From: Betaproteobacteria bacterium MOLA814
GTDB lineage: Bacteria > Pseudomonadota > Gammaproteobacteria > Burkholderiales > Burkholderiaceae_C
NCBI GenBank assembly: GCA_000496475.1
Contig: AYMW01000001.1
Location: forward strand, 939,358-1,003,357
Direction of reading: 5' to 3'
DNA: 64,000 nucleotides
Positions 28,206 to 38,248 of this stretch are shown piece after piece. The notes below the pieces were generated by a model that saw only the letters and a list, made by a program, of their open reading frames with translations, was not told where the DNA came from and made no database searches. The translations under genes were made by a program, and so were the position numbers. Numbering within the stretch: the stretch's first letter is position 1; each line of letters starts with the position of its first letter.

Positions 28206-30019
28206 AACAAGTCCACCCCCACATCAGCTGACAGCGCGGCCACTGCATCTGTAAATACCTCGGCACGGTGACTGTAGTTGTTAAACATGTCAAAGCTGGC
28301 GCAAGCTGGTGAGAGCAGCACTGCATCGCCAATTTGAGCCAACTCCTGACACAGCTGCACGGCTAGCTGCATGCTCTGCACCTCATGCATGGCAACACCA
28401 GCTGGCGCTATAGCCAGCCTTATGGCTGGCGCATCCCGACCAATCAGCACCACTGCTCGCACATAGTGAGCCACAGCTGCGCACAAGGGATTGAAGTCTT
28501 GACCTTTGCCATCGCCTCCCAATATCAGCACCAAGCGACGCTCGCGCCCTAGACCTGAAATGGCGGCCAATGTAGCACCTACATTTGTACCTTTGCTGTC
28601 GTTGACATATTCCACATCATGTACGACAGCCACAGACTGCATCCGATGTGGCTCGCCTGTGTATTCACGCAGGCCGTACAACATAGCGGCCAAATCGGCA
28701 CCCGTGATGGTTGCCAAGGCCAAGGCTACCAAGGCATTGGTCGCGTTGTGCTGCCCACGAATGCGCAGCGCATCAGCTGGCATGAGACGTTGCATATACA
28801 CATCTACCGGCTTGGCCAGTTGTCCACGCTTGGGCGCTTGTATGTGGTCGTCTACAGGCAGCGCACGCACCAACCATGTCAGTCCATTGGTACTGTCTAA
28901 ACCCCAGTCGCCCACACGCGTTGGCGCATCTGTTCCGAATGATGCCCAACTTGGATGCGCAATACTGGCTTCACCTCGCTTGGGCTGGGGTGCAGGCTGA
29001 GGGATGAACTGCATCACTGCCGCATCATCGCGGTTAAGCAAACGCAGTCCCATTGCACCAAACACTTGGCCTTTGGATGCTATGTAGTCAGACATGTTGC
29101 CGTGCCAATCAAGGTGGTCTTGACTGATATTCACAATGGTCGCGGCGTATGGTTGCAAGCTGGTGCACGCATCGAGCTGAAAGCTGGACAATTCCAACAC
29201 CCACACTTGTGGCCACCGGTTGTTGTCTAGACAGTTGCTCAGCGCATCTAGCAACGAGGGTGAAATATTGCCCGCAGCAATGGCATCTATACCAGCGCGT
29301 TGTAGCAGCATTGCGGTCAACGCACACACCGTTGTTTTGCCATTGGTACCCGTTACCGCCAGTACCTTTGGTGCACGGCTTGTGACAACGGGCTGCACGG
29401 CAGGAGCAGCCAGTGCATGCGGTTCTTCGTTGTCAGTAGCGACAGCCTGTTCAACAGCCATGTCAGCGTCCACACCGTCAATAATTGCTACATCAGTTGA
29501 ACCGTTTAACTTGTCAGCGCTACCGACGACATCAGGATAGGCTTTAGATGTAGCTTCGCCATCACCACTATGCGCGTCTACCGCTGCATTGAGGGTTGCC
29601 ACAGTGGCCGCCGCAGCCTCTTGTGCGTCGAGGCTTAGAGTCTCTGGCCCTGTTGTATCTGTGATTGGGCCTGGCTCATGGTCTAGCAAACCTTGTACAA
29701 ACAAGTCAACCTCATTGCCATACACCACCTTGTGCGTTTCGCACCACTGGCGAACCACTACCAACTGCGCTGGCGCCAAACCTGGACTGCGATATACCGC
29801 ATTCCAACGCTGTAAACCCATCAGGTCGTCGTCGAAGTCTTGTTGTACAAAGTTGAGGTGCGGCCACTGCGTTTGCAACTCGCTGAGCCGCTGCACGTCG
29901 CTGCGGTTGTCAGCCACCATCACCTGCGCACCCATGCGCACGCACCAACGCGCCATGGCCAAGCCAGACACGCCAGCGCCGAGCACCAGTACGTTCAATG
30001 GGGTGGTTGGTGTATGCAT
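28202..30019 (-). CDS. murD: UDP-N-acetylmuramoylalanine--D-glutamate ligase with inserted linker
   Basis: A 605-residue MurD, about 150 residues longer than the E. coli enzyme. The N-terminal UDP-binding fold is [18 protein letters not shown]. The P-loop [13 protein letters not shown] lies at residues 222-234, whereas it is near residue 115 in E. coli. Between them, residues about 113-215 form an acidic, Ala-rich, low-complexity segment (for example [18 protein letters not shown]). [19 protein letters not shown] and [11 protein letters not shown] are typical catalytic and C-terminal blocks, so the enzyme should be active. A second, smaller insertion lies around residues 345-400. The frame is continuous, so this is not a frameshift. 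Confidence 0.93.
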   Translation of the reverse strand: MHTPTTPLNVLVLGAGVSGLAMARWCVRMGAQVMVADNRSDVQRLSELQTQWPHLNFVQQDFDDDLMGLQRWNAVYRSPGLAPAQLVVVRQWCETHKVVYGNEVDLFVQGLLDHEPGPITDTTGPETLSLDAQEAAAATVATLNAAVDAHSGDGEATSKAYPDVVGSADKLNGSTDVAIIDGVDADMAVEQAVATDNEEPHALAAPAVQPVVTSRAPKVLAVTGTNGKTTVCALTAMLLQRAGIDAIAAGNISPSLLDALSNCLDNNRWPQVWVLELSSFQLDACTSLQPYAATIVNISQDHLDWHGNMSDYIASKGQVFGAMGLRLLNRDDAAVMQFIPQPAPQPKRGEASIAHPSWASFGTDAPTRVGDWGLDSTNGLTWLVRALPVDDHIQAPKRGQLAKPVDVYMQRLMPADALRIRGQHNATNALVALALATITGADLAAMLYGLREYTGEPHRMQSVAVVHDVEYVNDSKGTNVGATLAAISGLGRERRLVLILGGDGKGQDFNPLCAAVAHYVRAVVLIGRDAPAIRLAIAPAGVAMHEVQSMQLAVQLCQELAQIGDAVLLSPACASFDMFNNYSHRAEVFTDAVAALSADVGVDLL

Positions 30020-30029
30020 AGTGCTTGGT

Positions 30030-31208
30030 TTAGCGCAACTTCAGCGTTGACAATCCCACCAGGCACAGCAGCATGGTGATGATCCAAAAGCGCACAACCA
30101 CTTGGGTTTCGCGCCAACCTTTTTTCTCAAAGTGATGGTGAAGAGGTGCCATTTTTAAAAGCCGCCTACCTTGCCCGAACCTGCGTTTGGTGTACTTGAA
30201 GTAAGACACCTGCAACATCACCGACAAGGCCTCCACAACAAAAATGCCGCCCATGATGGCCAGCACAATTTCTTGTCGCACAATGACTGCAATAGTCCCT
30301 AATGCTGCGCCCAAAGCCAAGGCACCCACATCACCCATAAACACTTGCGCAGGGTGGGTGTTGAACCACAAAAACGCCAAACCAGAACCCGCCATGGCCG
30401 CGCAAAAAATCATCAACTCGCCAGCGCCTGGAATAGACGGCAGCAACAAGTAACGTGAGAAGTTGGCGTGACCAGTTACGTAAGCAAACAACCCCAACGC
30501 AGACCCCACCATGACCACGGGCATGATAGCCAAGCCGTCTAAGCCGTCTGTCAAATTGACCGCATTGCTGGATCCCACAATTACCAAGTAAGTGAGAACC
30601 ACAAATCCAAGCACACCCAGCGGGTAGCTAACCGTCTTAAAAAACGGCACCAATAGGCTGGCGGTTGCAGGCAACTCCACATTAAAGCCGGACTGCACCC
30701 AGGTCACAAACAGCTCCCAGACGCGTGCGTTAGACACCTCAGACACACTGAACACCAAGGCCAAAGCCGCCAATAGACCGATGACCGATTGCCACAAGTA
30801 TTTTTCGCGTGACGGCATACCCTCTGGGTCTTTGGCCACCACTTTGCGCCAATCGTCCACCCAGCCAATCGCGCCAAATGCCAGCGTCACTGTTAGCACA
30901 ATCCATACAAAGCGGTTACTCCAATCAGCCCATAACAGGGTTGATATGGCAATGGCAATCAGAATCAACACACCGCCCATGGTGGGCGTACCACTTTTAA
31001 TCAGGTGGGTTTGCATGGCGTATTCGCGAATGGGTTGACCGATCTTGAGTGCGCTCAATCGCCTGATAACAGCTGGGCCCGCAATCAGGCCAATTAACAG
31101 CGCTGTTAAAGCAGCCATCACGGCCCTAAAAGTAAGGTATTGAAACACCCTTAAAAAACCAAAGTGTGGGGACTGGCCTTGTAGCCAATCTGCTAAATTA
31201 AGCAGCAT
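30030..31208 (-). CDS. mraY: Phospho-N-acetylmuramoyl-pentapeptide-transferase
   Basis: A 392-residue polytopic transferase that makes lipid I from UDP-MurNAc-pentapeptide and undecaprenyl phosphate. [28 protein letters not shown] and [15 protein letters not shown] are the catalytic Asp-rich motifs. [12 protein letters not shown] is the MraY-specific His motif. About ten membrane segments are visible. It overlaps murF by 11 bp and ends 10 bp before murD begins. Confidence 0.98.
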   Translation of the reverse strand: MLLNLADWLQGQSPHFGFLRVFQYLTFRAVMAALTALLIGLIAGPAVIRRLSALKIGQPIREYAMQTHLIKSGTPTMGGVLILIAIAISTLLWADWSNRFVWIVLTVTLAFGAIGWVDDWRKVVAKDPEGMPSREKYLWQSVIGLLAALALVFSVSEVSNARVWELFVTWVQSGFNVELPATASLLVPFFKTVSYPLGVLGFVVLTYLVIVGSSNAVNLTDGLDGLAIMPVVMVGSALGLFAYVTGHANFSRYLLLPSIPGAGELMIFCAAMAGSGLAFLWFNTHPAQVFMGDVGALALGAALGTIAVIVRQEIVLAIMGGIFVVEALSVMLQVSYFKYTKRRFGQGRRLLKMAPLHHHFEKKGWRETQVVVRFWIITMLLCLVGLSTLKLR

Positions 31209-32697
31209 GACCCGCTCCTTTCTGATGGATCACATCTGCTAGACCACCGTCTTGCCAAGCCAGCTCTAATGCCTGAACGACGCGCTCCATTTTCATAAAG
31301 CGCGACCCTTTGACCAATACGCTGGCGGCATTGCCACAAAGCTTGCAAGCGACTTGCGCCAACTCATCGACGTGTGCATGCCACTGCACCACCTCTGCTG
31401 CAGCAGATGTGTCAGCGTTCTCACCCACCACCTGTTGCCACCAAGCCCCAACCACGTCAATGCGCTCAATGCCTGCTTCCAATGCGGCCAACAATACCTC
31501 TTGGTGGTAGGCCACGCCTTGCTCACCCACCTCACCCATATCACCAAGCACCAACCAACGCGGCGACGGCATTGCCGCCAGCATTGCAACCGCAGCTTGT
31601 ACGGAATCTGGATTGGCGTTGTAGCTGTCATCGACCAAGGTCACAGGTTGCTGACCACGGTGCAGCAACACAGCACGTGAGCGACCACTGACCGCCTCAA
31701 AGTTGCGCAGCCCTTGCGCAACTGCGCTTAACGACACCCCACTGGCCAGCGCACAAGCAGTCGCTGCCAAAGCGTTGCGTACATTGTGTTGTCCGGCCAC
31801 CGCCACTTCAACGTCTATATCGCCTTGTGGCGTACGCATGTGCAATTGCCATGCCGTACCAAGCCACTGTGCTGTGCCAAACACCGTGGCGTGTGTATCG
31901 TGGTCTGAAAACGTCCACACAGTAATGTCACGGTCTAGGGCTTGCACCGCTTGTCGCCATGTATGTGTGTACGCATCATCGTGCGGAAAGACTGCTGCGC
32001 CGTGTGCGGTTAAGGCCTTAAACACGGCTGCGTTTTCTTGCGCTACCGCATCAACGCTGTGCATGAACTCCAAGTGCTCGCGCTGCGCATTGTTCACCAA
32101 TGCCACTGACGGTTGCACCATAGCGGCCAAACCTGCAATTTCTCCAGGGTGATTCATACCCAGCTCAACCACGGCGCAACTGTGGTGGCGACGCAAGCGC
32201 AACAGCGTTAGCGGCACACCAATGTCGTTGTTGAAGTTGCCAGCTGTAGCGAGTGCCCGTTTACCTTGCGCAGCGCGCAATATAGAAGCCACCATTTGCG
32301 TCACGGTGGTTTTGCCGTTGCTACCAGCAACGGCAATCACAGGTAAGTTCAATGTGTTGCGCCAAGCGGCTGCCCATTGGCCAAGCGCGATACGCGTGTC
32401 CGGCACTTGTACGCCAGCCAGTTTCGCGCCAGCCAAGCCACTGCTGGCCAAAGCAACACCAACGCCTGCAGCGCTGACTTGCGCCAGTAAAGCGTTTGCA
32501 TCAAAACGCTCACCTTGAATCGCCACAAAGCAGTCCTCACGTTGAAGGCTGCGCGTGTCGCTGTGCACGCGTGCACGCCCATCCTCATCATCACCAACAC
32601 GCAACAACCAAGCGGCAATACCCGTCTCACCGTGCACTTGTGCATGGGGCAACTGCGCCAACAGGGCTACTGGGTGATTGATGCGCGACATACTCAT
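31198..32697 (-). CDS. murF: UDP-N-acetylmuramoyl-tripeptide--D-alanyl-D-alanine ligase
   Basis: A 499-residue Mur ligase adding D-Ala-D-Ala, the product of Ddl, to the tripeptide precursor. The P-loop is [42 protein letters not shown] and [16 protein letters not shown] are MurF motifs. [16 protein letters not shown] lies in the C-terminal domain. Its start overlaps the murE stop. Confidence 0.96.
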   Translation of the reverse strand: MSMSRINHPVALLAQLPHAQVHGETGIAAWLLRVGDDEDGRARVHSDTRSLQREDCFVAIQGERFDANALLAQVSAAGVGVALASSGLAGAKLAGVQVPDTRIALGQWAAAWRNTLNLPVIAVAGSNGKTTVTQMVASILRAAQGKRALATAGNFNNDIGVPLTLLRLRRHHSCAVVELGMNHPGEIAGLAAMVQPSVALVNNAQREHLEFMHSVDAVAQENAAVFKALTAHGAAVFPHDDAYTHTWRQAVQALDRDITVWTFSDHDTHATVFGTAQWLGTAWQLHMRTPQGDIDVEVAVAGQHNVRNALAATACALASGVSLSAVAQGLRNFEAVSGRSRAVLLHRGQQPVTLVDDSYNANPDSVQAAVAMLAAMPSPRWLVLGDMGEVGEQGVAYHQEVLLAALEAGIERIDVVGAWWQQVVGENADTSAAAEVVQWHAHVDELAQVACKLCGNAASVLVKGSRFMKMERVVQALELAWQDGGLADVIHQKGAGHAA

Positions 32698-34322
32698 AGC
32701 GATGTACTCGCACGCAGGGTCCGCAACGCGGCGCTGGCCACTTGCACATCAGAAAACGGCATGCGAACGCCACCTATTTCTTGGTAATTTTCATGCCCCT
32801 TACCAGCGATCAAAATCACATCGCCCGGGCTGGCTGTTGCAACAGCCATTGCAATCGCTTGTGCCCGCTCCACTTGCTGCAACACTAGTTTGCTAGGCGC
32901 TTGGCTATGTGCCAGCGCAGCGACCATGAGTTGCTCAACAATGCTGTGCGGGTCTTCGCTGCGAGGGTTGTCGCTGGTAAATACAACTGCGTCAGCATGT
33001 TCCACTGCTTGCTCAGCCATAGACGCGCGTTTGCCCGTATCTCGATCGCCTCCGCAGCCCAACACACACCACAAGCGCTTGTTGCCGTAACCCGTCATGG
33101 GTCGCAATGCCTGCAGGGCTTGCGCGACAGCATCTGGCGTGTGTGCGTAATCAACCCAAACTTGGATATCACTTCGGCCCGCATCAACCGCTTCCATGCG
33201 CCCAGGCACAGCCCGCAAGCCTATGCATGCCACACCGGCTTGCGCCAACTCTATGCCCAGTGCGCGCATGCTGGCCAACACGCACAGCATGTTGCTCACG
33301 TTGTAGAGGCCCGCGATGGGTAAGTCAAAACTGTAGTTGTTCACCACGGCCGCTGCGCTGTACTCACTGACATCAAATGACGTACCGGATGCAGTCATGT
33401 GCACGTTTGTGGCTAGCAGCATGGCACCCATATACGTACTGACCATGTTGTCGCTGCCAGCTGTTGCAGCGGGTAGCTTGTTATGGCTGCCCATATTTCT
33501 ATCAGCAGATGACGACACACCAACCGCCCATGCAGTCACATGCGCAGGCAATGTTTGCAACAGATCTCGACCATGCGCGTCATCTGTATTGACCACTGCA
33601 GCGCTCAGGCCCGGCCACTTGAACAAGGCCTGTTTGGCCTGCCAATAATTGGCCATAGAGCCGTGGTAATCCAAATGGTCTTGTGACAAGTTGCTAAACA
33701 CAGCCACGCGTATCGCGGTGCCATTCAAACGTTTTTCTTCTAGACCAATGCTGGACGCTTCCATGGCACAGGCCACAGCGCCGCTGTCAGCCATCGAACG
33801 CAAACTGCTTTGAACACGTATGGGGTCTGGCGTCGTTAAGCCGGTTTGCATCAAGTCGCACAGACGCCCAACGCCCAAGGTGCCCATCACACCGCAATCG
33901 CTGCCCGCCGCGCTCAACGCTTGTGCCAACCACCAGCTGATGGATGTTTTTCCATTGGTGCCCGTGATCGCCACCACACTCAAGTCTTGGCTAGGCTGCG
34001 CGTAAAAAATAGCGGCAATCTCGCCGCACAACGCTTTTAAGTTCCTAACAAAGGCGATGCGGCTGTCGCCCAGCAGCTTGGTGGGCAAGGCGCTATGGCT
34101 GTCCTCTACACCCTGAGCTTCAACCAGCACCGCAACGGCGCCCTTGATCAACGCCGCTTGGACAAATGCACGTGCATCAGCAGCGTAGCCAGGCCAAGCA
34201 ATAAACGCATCCCCCGCCTCGACCTCGCGGCTGTCACTGCACAAGTTGGTGACACCGCTGGCGCGCAGCCAATCAACAGCGTTCTGTGGCGTGTCAAATG
34301 TTGGGCGGTGTGTCGTACTCAA
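32694..34322 (-). CDS. murE: UDP-N-acetylmuramoyl-tripeptide synthetase, meso-diaminopimelate type
   Basis: A 542-residue Mur ligase that adds meso-diaminopimelate. The P-loop is VAITGTNGKTSISWWLA. FTSDNPRSEDPHSIV contains the DNPR motif diagnostic for meso-DAP rather than lysine. The length exceeds E. coli MurE (495), with extra residues around 265-300 (rich in Ser, Asn and Ala). The start appears to be TTG at 34322, overlapping the ftsI stop as TTGA with AGGAG about 6 bp upstream; no better ATG is near. Confidence 0.95.
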   Translation of the reverse strand: MSTTHRPTFDTPQNAVDWLRASGVTNLCSDSREVEAGDAFIAWPGYAADARAFVQAALIKGAVAVLVEAQGVEDSHSALPTKLLGDSRIAFVRNLKALCGEIAAIFYAQPSQDLSVVAITGTNGKTSISWWLAQALSAAGSDCGVMGTLGVGRLCDLMQTGLTTPDPIRVQSSLRSMADSGAVACAMEASSIGLEEKRLNGTAIRVAVFSNLSQDHLDYHGSMANYWQAKQALFKWPGLSAAVVNTDDAHGRDLLQTLPAHVTAWAVGVSSSADRNMGSHNKLPAATAGSDNMVSTYMGAMLLATNVHMTASGTSFDVSEYSAAAVVNNYSFDLPIAGLYNVSNMLCVLASMRALGIELAQAGVACIGLRAVPGRMEAVDAGRSDIQVWVDYAHTPDAVAQALQALRPMTGYGNKRLWCVLGCGGDRDTGKRASMAEQAVEHADAVVFTSDNPRSEDPHSIVEQLMVAALAHSQAPSKLVLQQVERAQAIAMAVATASPGDVILIAGKGHENYQEIGGVRMPFSDVQVASAALRTLRASTSL

Positions 34323-36052
34323 AACGACTCCTGTGCGCCAACCGCATTGATGTTCGGCCGTACCACTTGGTCGGGCTGCAACCCCATAATTCGCAAGGTG
34401 TTTTGCACGGTTTGGCTAAAGACTGGTGCGGCCACTATGCCGCCATAAAACTGCCCTTTACCCGGCTCGTCAATCATCACTGCCACCACCACACGTGGCT
34501 TGTCTGCCGGTGCATACCCTACGAAGAATGCTCGGTATTTTTTGCCATAGCTCTTACCTTCGACCTTGCGTGCCGTACCCGTTTTTCCGGCCACCGAGTA
34601 ACCTAGGGTTTGCGCTCTGGGCGCAGTACCTTCGTCGCCTGTCGCCAAGGCCAGCATGTCGCGCATTTGCCCTGCCACTTTTGGACTGAATACGGGCGTA
34701 CCCGTTACAGCGCCGTTGGCTTTAATCATGGTCAACGGCGCCATGTCACCATTTCTTGCAAAGATGGTATATGCGCGCGCCAATTGAAACAGCGATGTTG
34801 ATAAGCCGTAGCCATAGCTCATAGTGGCTTTTTCAACTGGTCGCCATGACTCATAGCCACGCAACCGCCCACTGGCCGCACCAGGGAAAGGCACCACAGG
34901 TTTTTGACCAATACCAACTTGGGTAAAGGTGGTCCACATGGCTTGTGCAGACAAATCCATTGAAATTTTTACAGTGCCAACATTGCTGGACTTTTCGACA
35001 ATCTGCGTCACATTCAACACACCGTGCTCGTGAGAGTCGCTGATACGATGCCGGCCAATATCGATATAGCCAGGCGCCGTTTGATAGGTCGTGGTGGGTG
35101 TCACCACGCCGCGCTCAAGCGCCAGCGCCACGACAAACGGCTTCATGGTAGAGCCAGGCTCAAAGGTATCGGTGATGGTGCGGTTGCGCAGCAACTCGCC
35201 TGTTAAATTACGCCTGTCGCTGGGGTTGTAGCTTGGGTAATTGGCCATCGCCAGCACTTCACCACTTTGAGCATCCAACACCACTGCGCTGCCGCCCTTG
35301 GCCTTGTGCAGCTCAACAGCCGTACGCAATTGGTCGTATGCAAAAAACTGTACTTTGCTGTCTATGGACAGTTGCACGTCTTGCCCGTTCACCGGCGGTA
35401 TGACGTCGCGCAAGTCTTCAATAATGGAGCCCATGCGGTCTTTAATGACACGGCGCGATCCAGCATGACCAGACAGCTGCGTGTTAAAGGCCAACTCCAC
35501 CCCCTCCAGCCCTTTGTTTTCAATATTGGTAAAGCCCACCACGTGGGCTGCTGCATCACCCTCTGGGTATAAACGCATATACTCCTTGGTGTCAGACACA
35601 CCCACCATACCCAACGCCTTGATACGCTCACGCGTGGCTTCGTCTACTTGACGCTTGAGATACACAAACCCGTCAGCCGAACGCTTGATGTGCTCGGCTA
35701 CGGCATTTTTATTCATGCCCAGCAGCTTGGCCAACTGACCCATATTGGGGTCACTCGGGTTAGCACCATCTGCCCAAATGCCAAATGCCGGCACGCTGCT
35801 AGCCAATATCAAACCGTTGCGGTCCAACACACGCCCGCGACTCGGTGGCAGTTCAATGGTGCGGGCAAACCGTGCCTCACCTTGCTTTTGGAAAAAGTCA
35901 TTGCCAAGGAGTTGTACATACACCGCCCGCCCAGCCAAGGTGACAAACGCCAGCGCCAGCACAGCCAATACAAAGCGGCTGCGCCACACTGGTGTGCGAC
36001 TGGCCAGCAATGGACTGGCGCTGAAGGCGATGGTGTGGCGACTTGATCTCAC
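34319..36052 (-). CDS. ftsI: Septal peptidoglycan transpeptidase FtsI (PBP3)
   Basis: A 577-residue class B penicillin-binding protein. One N-terminal membrane span (FVLAVLALAFVTLAGRAVYV) is followed by the pedestal domain (RGRVLDRNGLILASSVP). The catalytic Ser is in FEPGSTMKPFVVAL (SxxK). VEKSSNVGTVKIS is SxN, and VAGKTGTARKV is KTG. The start is GTG, overlapping the ftsL stop by 4 bp. Confidence 0.97.
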   Translation of the reverse strand: MRSSRHTIAFSASPLLASRTPVWRSRFVLAVLALAFVTLAGRAVYVQLLGNDFFQKQGEARFARTIELPPSRGRVLDRNGLILASSVPAFGIWADGANPSDPNMGQLAKLLGMNKNAVAEHIKRSADGFVYLKRQVDEATRERIKALGMVGVSDTKEYMRLYPEGDAAAHVVGFTNIENKGLEGVELAFNTQLSGHAGSRRVIKDRMGSIIEDLRDVIPPVNGQDVQLSIDSKVQFFAYDQLRTAVELHKAKGGSAVVLDAQSGEVLAMANYPSYNPSDRRNLTGELLRNRTITDTFEPGSTMKPFVVALALERGVVTPTTTYQTAPGYIDIGRHRISDSHEHGVLNVTQIVEKSSNVGTVKISMDLSAQAMWTTFTQVGIGQKPVVPFPGAASGRLRGYESWRPVEKATMSYGYGLSTSLFQLARAYTIFARNGDMAPLTMIKANGAVTGTPVFSPKVAGQMRDMLALATGDEGTAPRAQTLGYSVAGKTGTARKVEGKSYGKKYRAFFVGYAPADKPRVVVAVMIDEPGKGQFYGGIVAAPVFSQTVQNTLRIMGLQPDQVVRPNINAVGAQESF

Positions 36053-36348
36053 CGCGCATCCTCTTGCACATCTGCAGGCAGCGCTGGTGTGTGACCAACG
36101 TACTGGGTGATTGATGGATCAGGTGCCCGCATATTCAAGCGCGTAGAGGCAATACGCTGAACGCGCCCTGGGGCTACTTCGCCGCGGCGCTGCACACGCA
36201 ATGATTCAAAGTCGCTACCCAACTGGCGCTCCATAGCCGCAGCCTGGTCAACTTGCGTGTACAAACGACGTGATTGATATTGGGTGTTGATGAGCGTAAA
36301 AGCTGTGGCCAAAATGGCCACCACCAATATGGCATTGACGCGCATCAC
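36049..36348 (-). CDS. ftsL: Cell division protein FtsL
   Basis: A 99-residue bitopic division protein. An N-terminal span ([20 protein letters not shown]) is followed by a predicted coiled coil ([21 protein letters not shown]). It links FtsQ/FtsB with FtsI/FtsW. Sequence conservation in the family is low, so position between rsmH and ftsI is the main support. Both ends overlap neighbours. Confidence 0.92.
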   Translation of the reverse strand: MMRVNAILVVAILATAFTLINTQYQSRRLYTQVDQAAAMERQLGSDFESLRVQRRGEVAPGRVQRIASTRLNMRAPDPSITQYVGHTPALPADVQEDAR

Positions 36349-37262
36349 AGCGGCACCTCAGTTCGCTTGGCGACGCGCATCACAGCGCTGCGTGAGCGCG
36401 GGTTGCCAGCGACCTCAGCCGCGCTGGCTCTCACACGACCTAACGCCACCAGCCTCAGCGGCGGCGGGGTTGCAAACAAGGCACGCCTATCTACCACTTC
36501 ACGCGAATGCTTAACGATGAACTGCTTCACTATGCGGTCTTCTAGTGAGTGAAAGCTGATCACAACAAGACGCCCGTTGGGCTTTAATAAGCGCAGACTG
36601 GCATCTAGCGCTTGTTGCAACTCCTCAAGCTCGGCGTTGATAAAAATCCGAAAAGCCTGAAATGTCCGCGTGGCAGGATCCTTGCCCGGCTCGCGGGTTT
36701 TGACCGCGCTAGCCACGATCTGGGCCAGTTCGAGGGTGGTTTGAATAACGCCCCGCTCCTGTCGGCAGCAATCAATCGCCTTTGCAATCTGCACAGCAAA
36801 CCGTTCTTCGCCATATTCACGAATCACCTCCGTTATGTCAGCCAGTGCGGCATCTTTTAACCATTCAGCAACGCTCATGCCACGCGTCGTGTCCATGCGC
36901 ATGTCCAGCGGGCCGTCTCTTCGAAACGAAAAACCACGCGCTGCATCGTCCAATTGTGGCGAGCTCACCCCCAAGTCCATTAGCAACCCATCCACGCTTG
37001 CTTCTGGCAAATCTGCAATGGTGTGAAATGCTTGGTGACGAATCGCAAAGCGCTCGTCTGTCCAGGTCTGTGCGTGAGTCACGGCTTGTGGATCACGGTC
37101 TACACCCAGCAAGCTGCCTTGCTTGCCCAAGTGTTTAAGAACAAGTGCTGAGTGCCCGCCTCGTCCAAACGTGGCATCTATGTAGCGCCCGCTTGGCTGG
37201 ATGTGTAAGGCCTCTACAGCCTCTTCCAGTAAGACGGTATCGTGCGACCATTGCGTATTCAC
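36345..37262 (-). CDS. rsmH: 16S rRNA (cytosine-1402-N4)-methyltransferase
   Basis: A 305-residue SAM-dependent enzyme (formerly MraW). [13 protein letters not shown] opens it. [16 protein letters not shown] is the SAM motif. [33 protein letters not shown] is the family signature region, and [17 protein letters not shown] lies near the C-terminus. It follows mraZ by 9 bp. Confidence 0.98.
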   Translation of the reverse strand: MNTQWSHDTVLLEEAVEALHIQPSGRYIDATFGRGGHSALVLKHLGKQGSLLGVDRDPQAVTHAQTWTDERFAIRHQAFHTIADLPEASVDGLLMDLGVSSPQLDDAARGFSFRRDGPLDMRMDTTRGMSVAEWLKDAALADITEVIREYGEERFAVQIAKAIDCCRQERGVIQTTLELAQIVASAVKTREPGKDPATRTFQAFRIFINAELEELQQALDASLRLLKPNGRLVVISFHSLEDRIVKQFIVKHSREVVDRRALFATPPPLRLVALGRVRASAAEVAGNPRSRSAVMRVAKRTEVPL

Positions 37263-37271
37263 CCAAGGGCC

Positions 37272-37700
37272 TTAAAAGGAAAAGTCTTTAAATACATCAG
37301 GCATATCGCCTTGCATTGCTTGGGCTTCTTGCGCCGCGTAAGCACCCCCATCCCACAACTCAAAGTAACTGCCCATACCCAATAACATCACATCTTTTTC
37401 GATACCAGATGCGGCACGTAACTCTGGCGAGACAAGTACACGCGACGTGCTGTCCATTTCCACATCAGAGGCGTTGCCCAAGAAAATGCGCTTCCACCAC
37501 TGCGCCTGCATAGGCAGCGCGGCGATGCGGCTGCGAAACTCTTCCCAAGCAGGGCGTGGGAAAATCATCAAACAGCCATGCGGGTGCTTTGTAACTGTGA
37601 GGCAGCCCTGCGCGTCGCTTTGCAATGCGTCGCGATACCGGGTCGGCACTGACAGCCGCCCCTTGGCATCGAGGTTGAGAGAAGAAGCCCCTTGAAACAC
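37272..37700 (-). CDS. mraZ: Transcriptional regulator MraZ
   Basis: A 142-residue protein with two SpoVT/AbrB-like halves. [22 protein letters not shown] is the first and [19 protein letters not shown] the second. It represses its own dcw operon by binding direct repeats upstream. The start is GTG at 37700 with AAGGA about 9 bp upstream. Four matching repeats lie at 37721-37760. Confidence 0.96.
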   Translation of the reverse strand: MFQGASSLNLDAKGRLSVPTRYRDALQSDAQGCLTVTKHPHGCLMIFPRPAWEEFRSRIAALPMQAQWWKRIFLGNASDVEMDSTSRVLVSPELRAASGIEKDVMLLGMGSYFELWDGGAYAAQEAQAMQGDMPDVFKDFSF

Positions 37701-37720
37701 CGTGATTAATCCTTAAACAA

Positions 37721-37760
37721 CACTTTTCACCACTAAATTGCACTTTTTGACACTTTATCA
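37721..37760 (-). promoter_or_regulatory. Probable MraZ operator: four direct 10-bp repeats
   Basis: Plus-strand CACT recurs at 37721, 37731, 37741 and 37751, exactly 10 bp apart. On the minus strand the units read AAAGTG, AAAGTG, TTAGTG and AAAGTG, each followed by four variable bases. A 10-bp period of short direct repeats just before mraZ is the known layout of MraZ boxes (TGGGN-type in E. coli, AAAGTG-type reported in mollicutes). The array ends 21 bp before the mraZ start, so bound MraZ would block the promoter or early transcription. Confidence 0.75.
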
Positions 37761-38168
37761 GGATTTCACTGACATGCAAGTCTTGCAGTAAGTTTTTTTC
37801 AATGGAATCAATGACTTACACGGCAAGTCAGGCAGTTGTGCAAAATTAAAAATGTATAAAAAAGAACGACTTACAAATTGCAATGCAAGTGAGTTGTCAG
37901 GGTTTTTTAGGGTTTTGTGCAAGCACTTAAATGACATGCTTGTCACCATCAACGCAGGCACCGCTTGACCGCATCAGAGGCTAACGGGTCTCACACATTG
38001 AACCAAACCGCTTCACCCAGGCGCGCGTTGGTCGCGTGCCTCACTCACAGAGACAGTACATTGGCTGGCGTTTCAAAGCGCTGATAAAACCCCAAGCCAG
38101 TCTCAAGACGTGGCGAGAGTCAACGCACACAGCGGTGCGCTCAGACAGCGTTGGGGTACCACCCACGC
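37761..38168. other. Intergenic region, dcw promoter side
   Basis: About 400 bp upstream of the MraZ boxes. The part at 37800-37880 is AT-rich, and on the minus strand TTGCAA and TATACA lie 19 bp apart, a weak promoter candidate for the dcw cluster. The remainder, towards dksA, shows no coding frame with family resemblance. The ORF on the plus strand that crosses into dksA looks like a shadow. Confidence 0.4.
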
Positions 38169-38217
38169 AAAAAAAACGCCCACATGGGCCCTGGATATCA
38201 ACCAGGGTATGTGGGCG
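38169..38217 (-). terminator. Rho-independent terminator of dksA
   Basis: On the minus strand a 9-bp stem (CGCCCACAT with ATGTGGGCG, plus 38177-38185 and 38209-38217) contains an inner 6-bp stem (CCCTGG/CCAGGG) and ends in eight T residues (plus 38169-38176). It lies 32 bp after the dksA stop. Confidence 0.85.
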
Positions 38218-38248
38218 GTGGGCGCAGCGCGGTTTGCTTTACATATGT

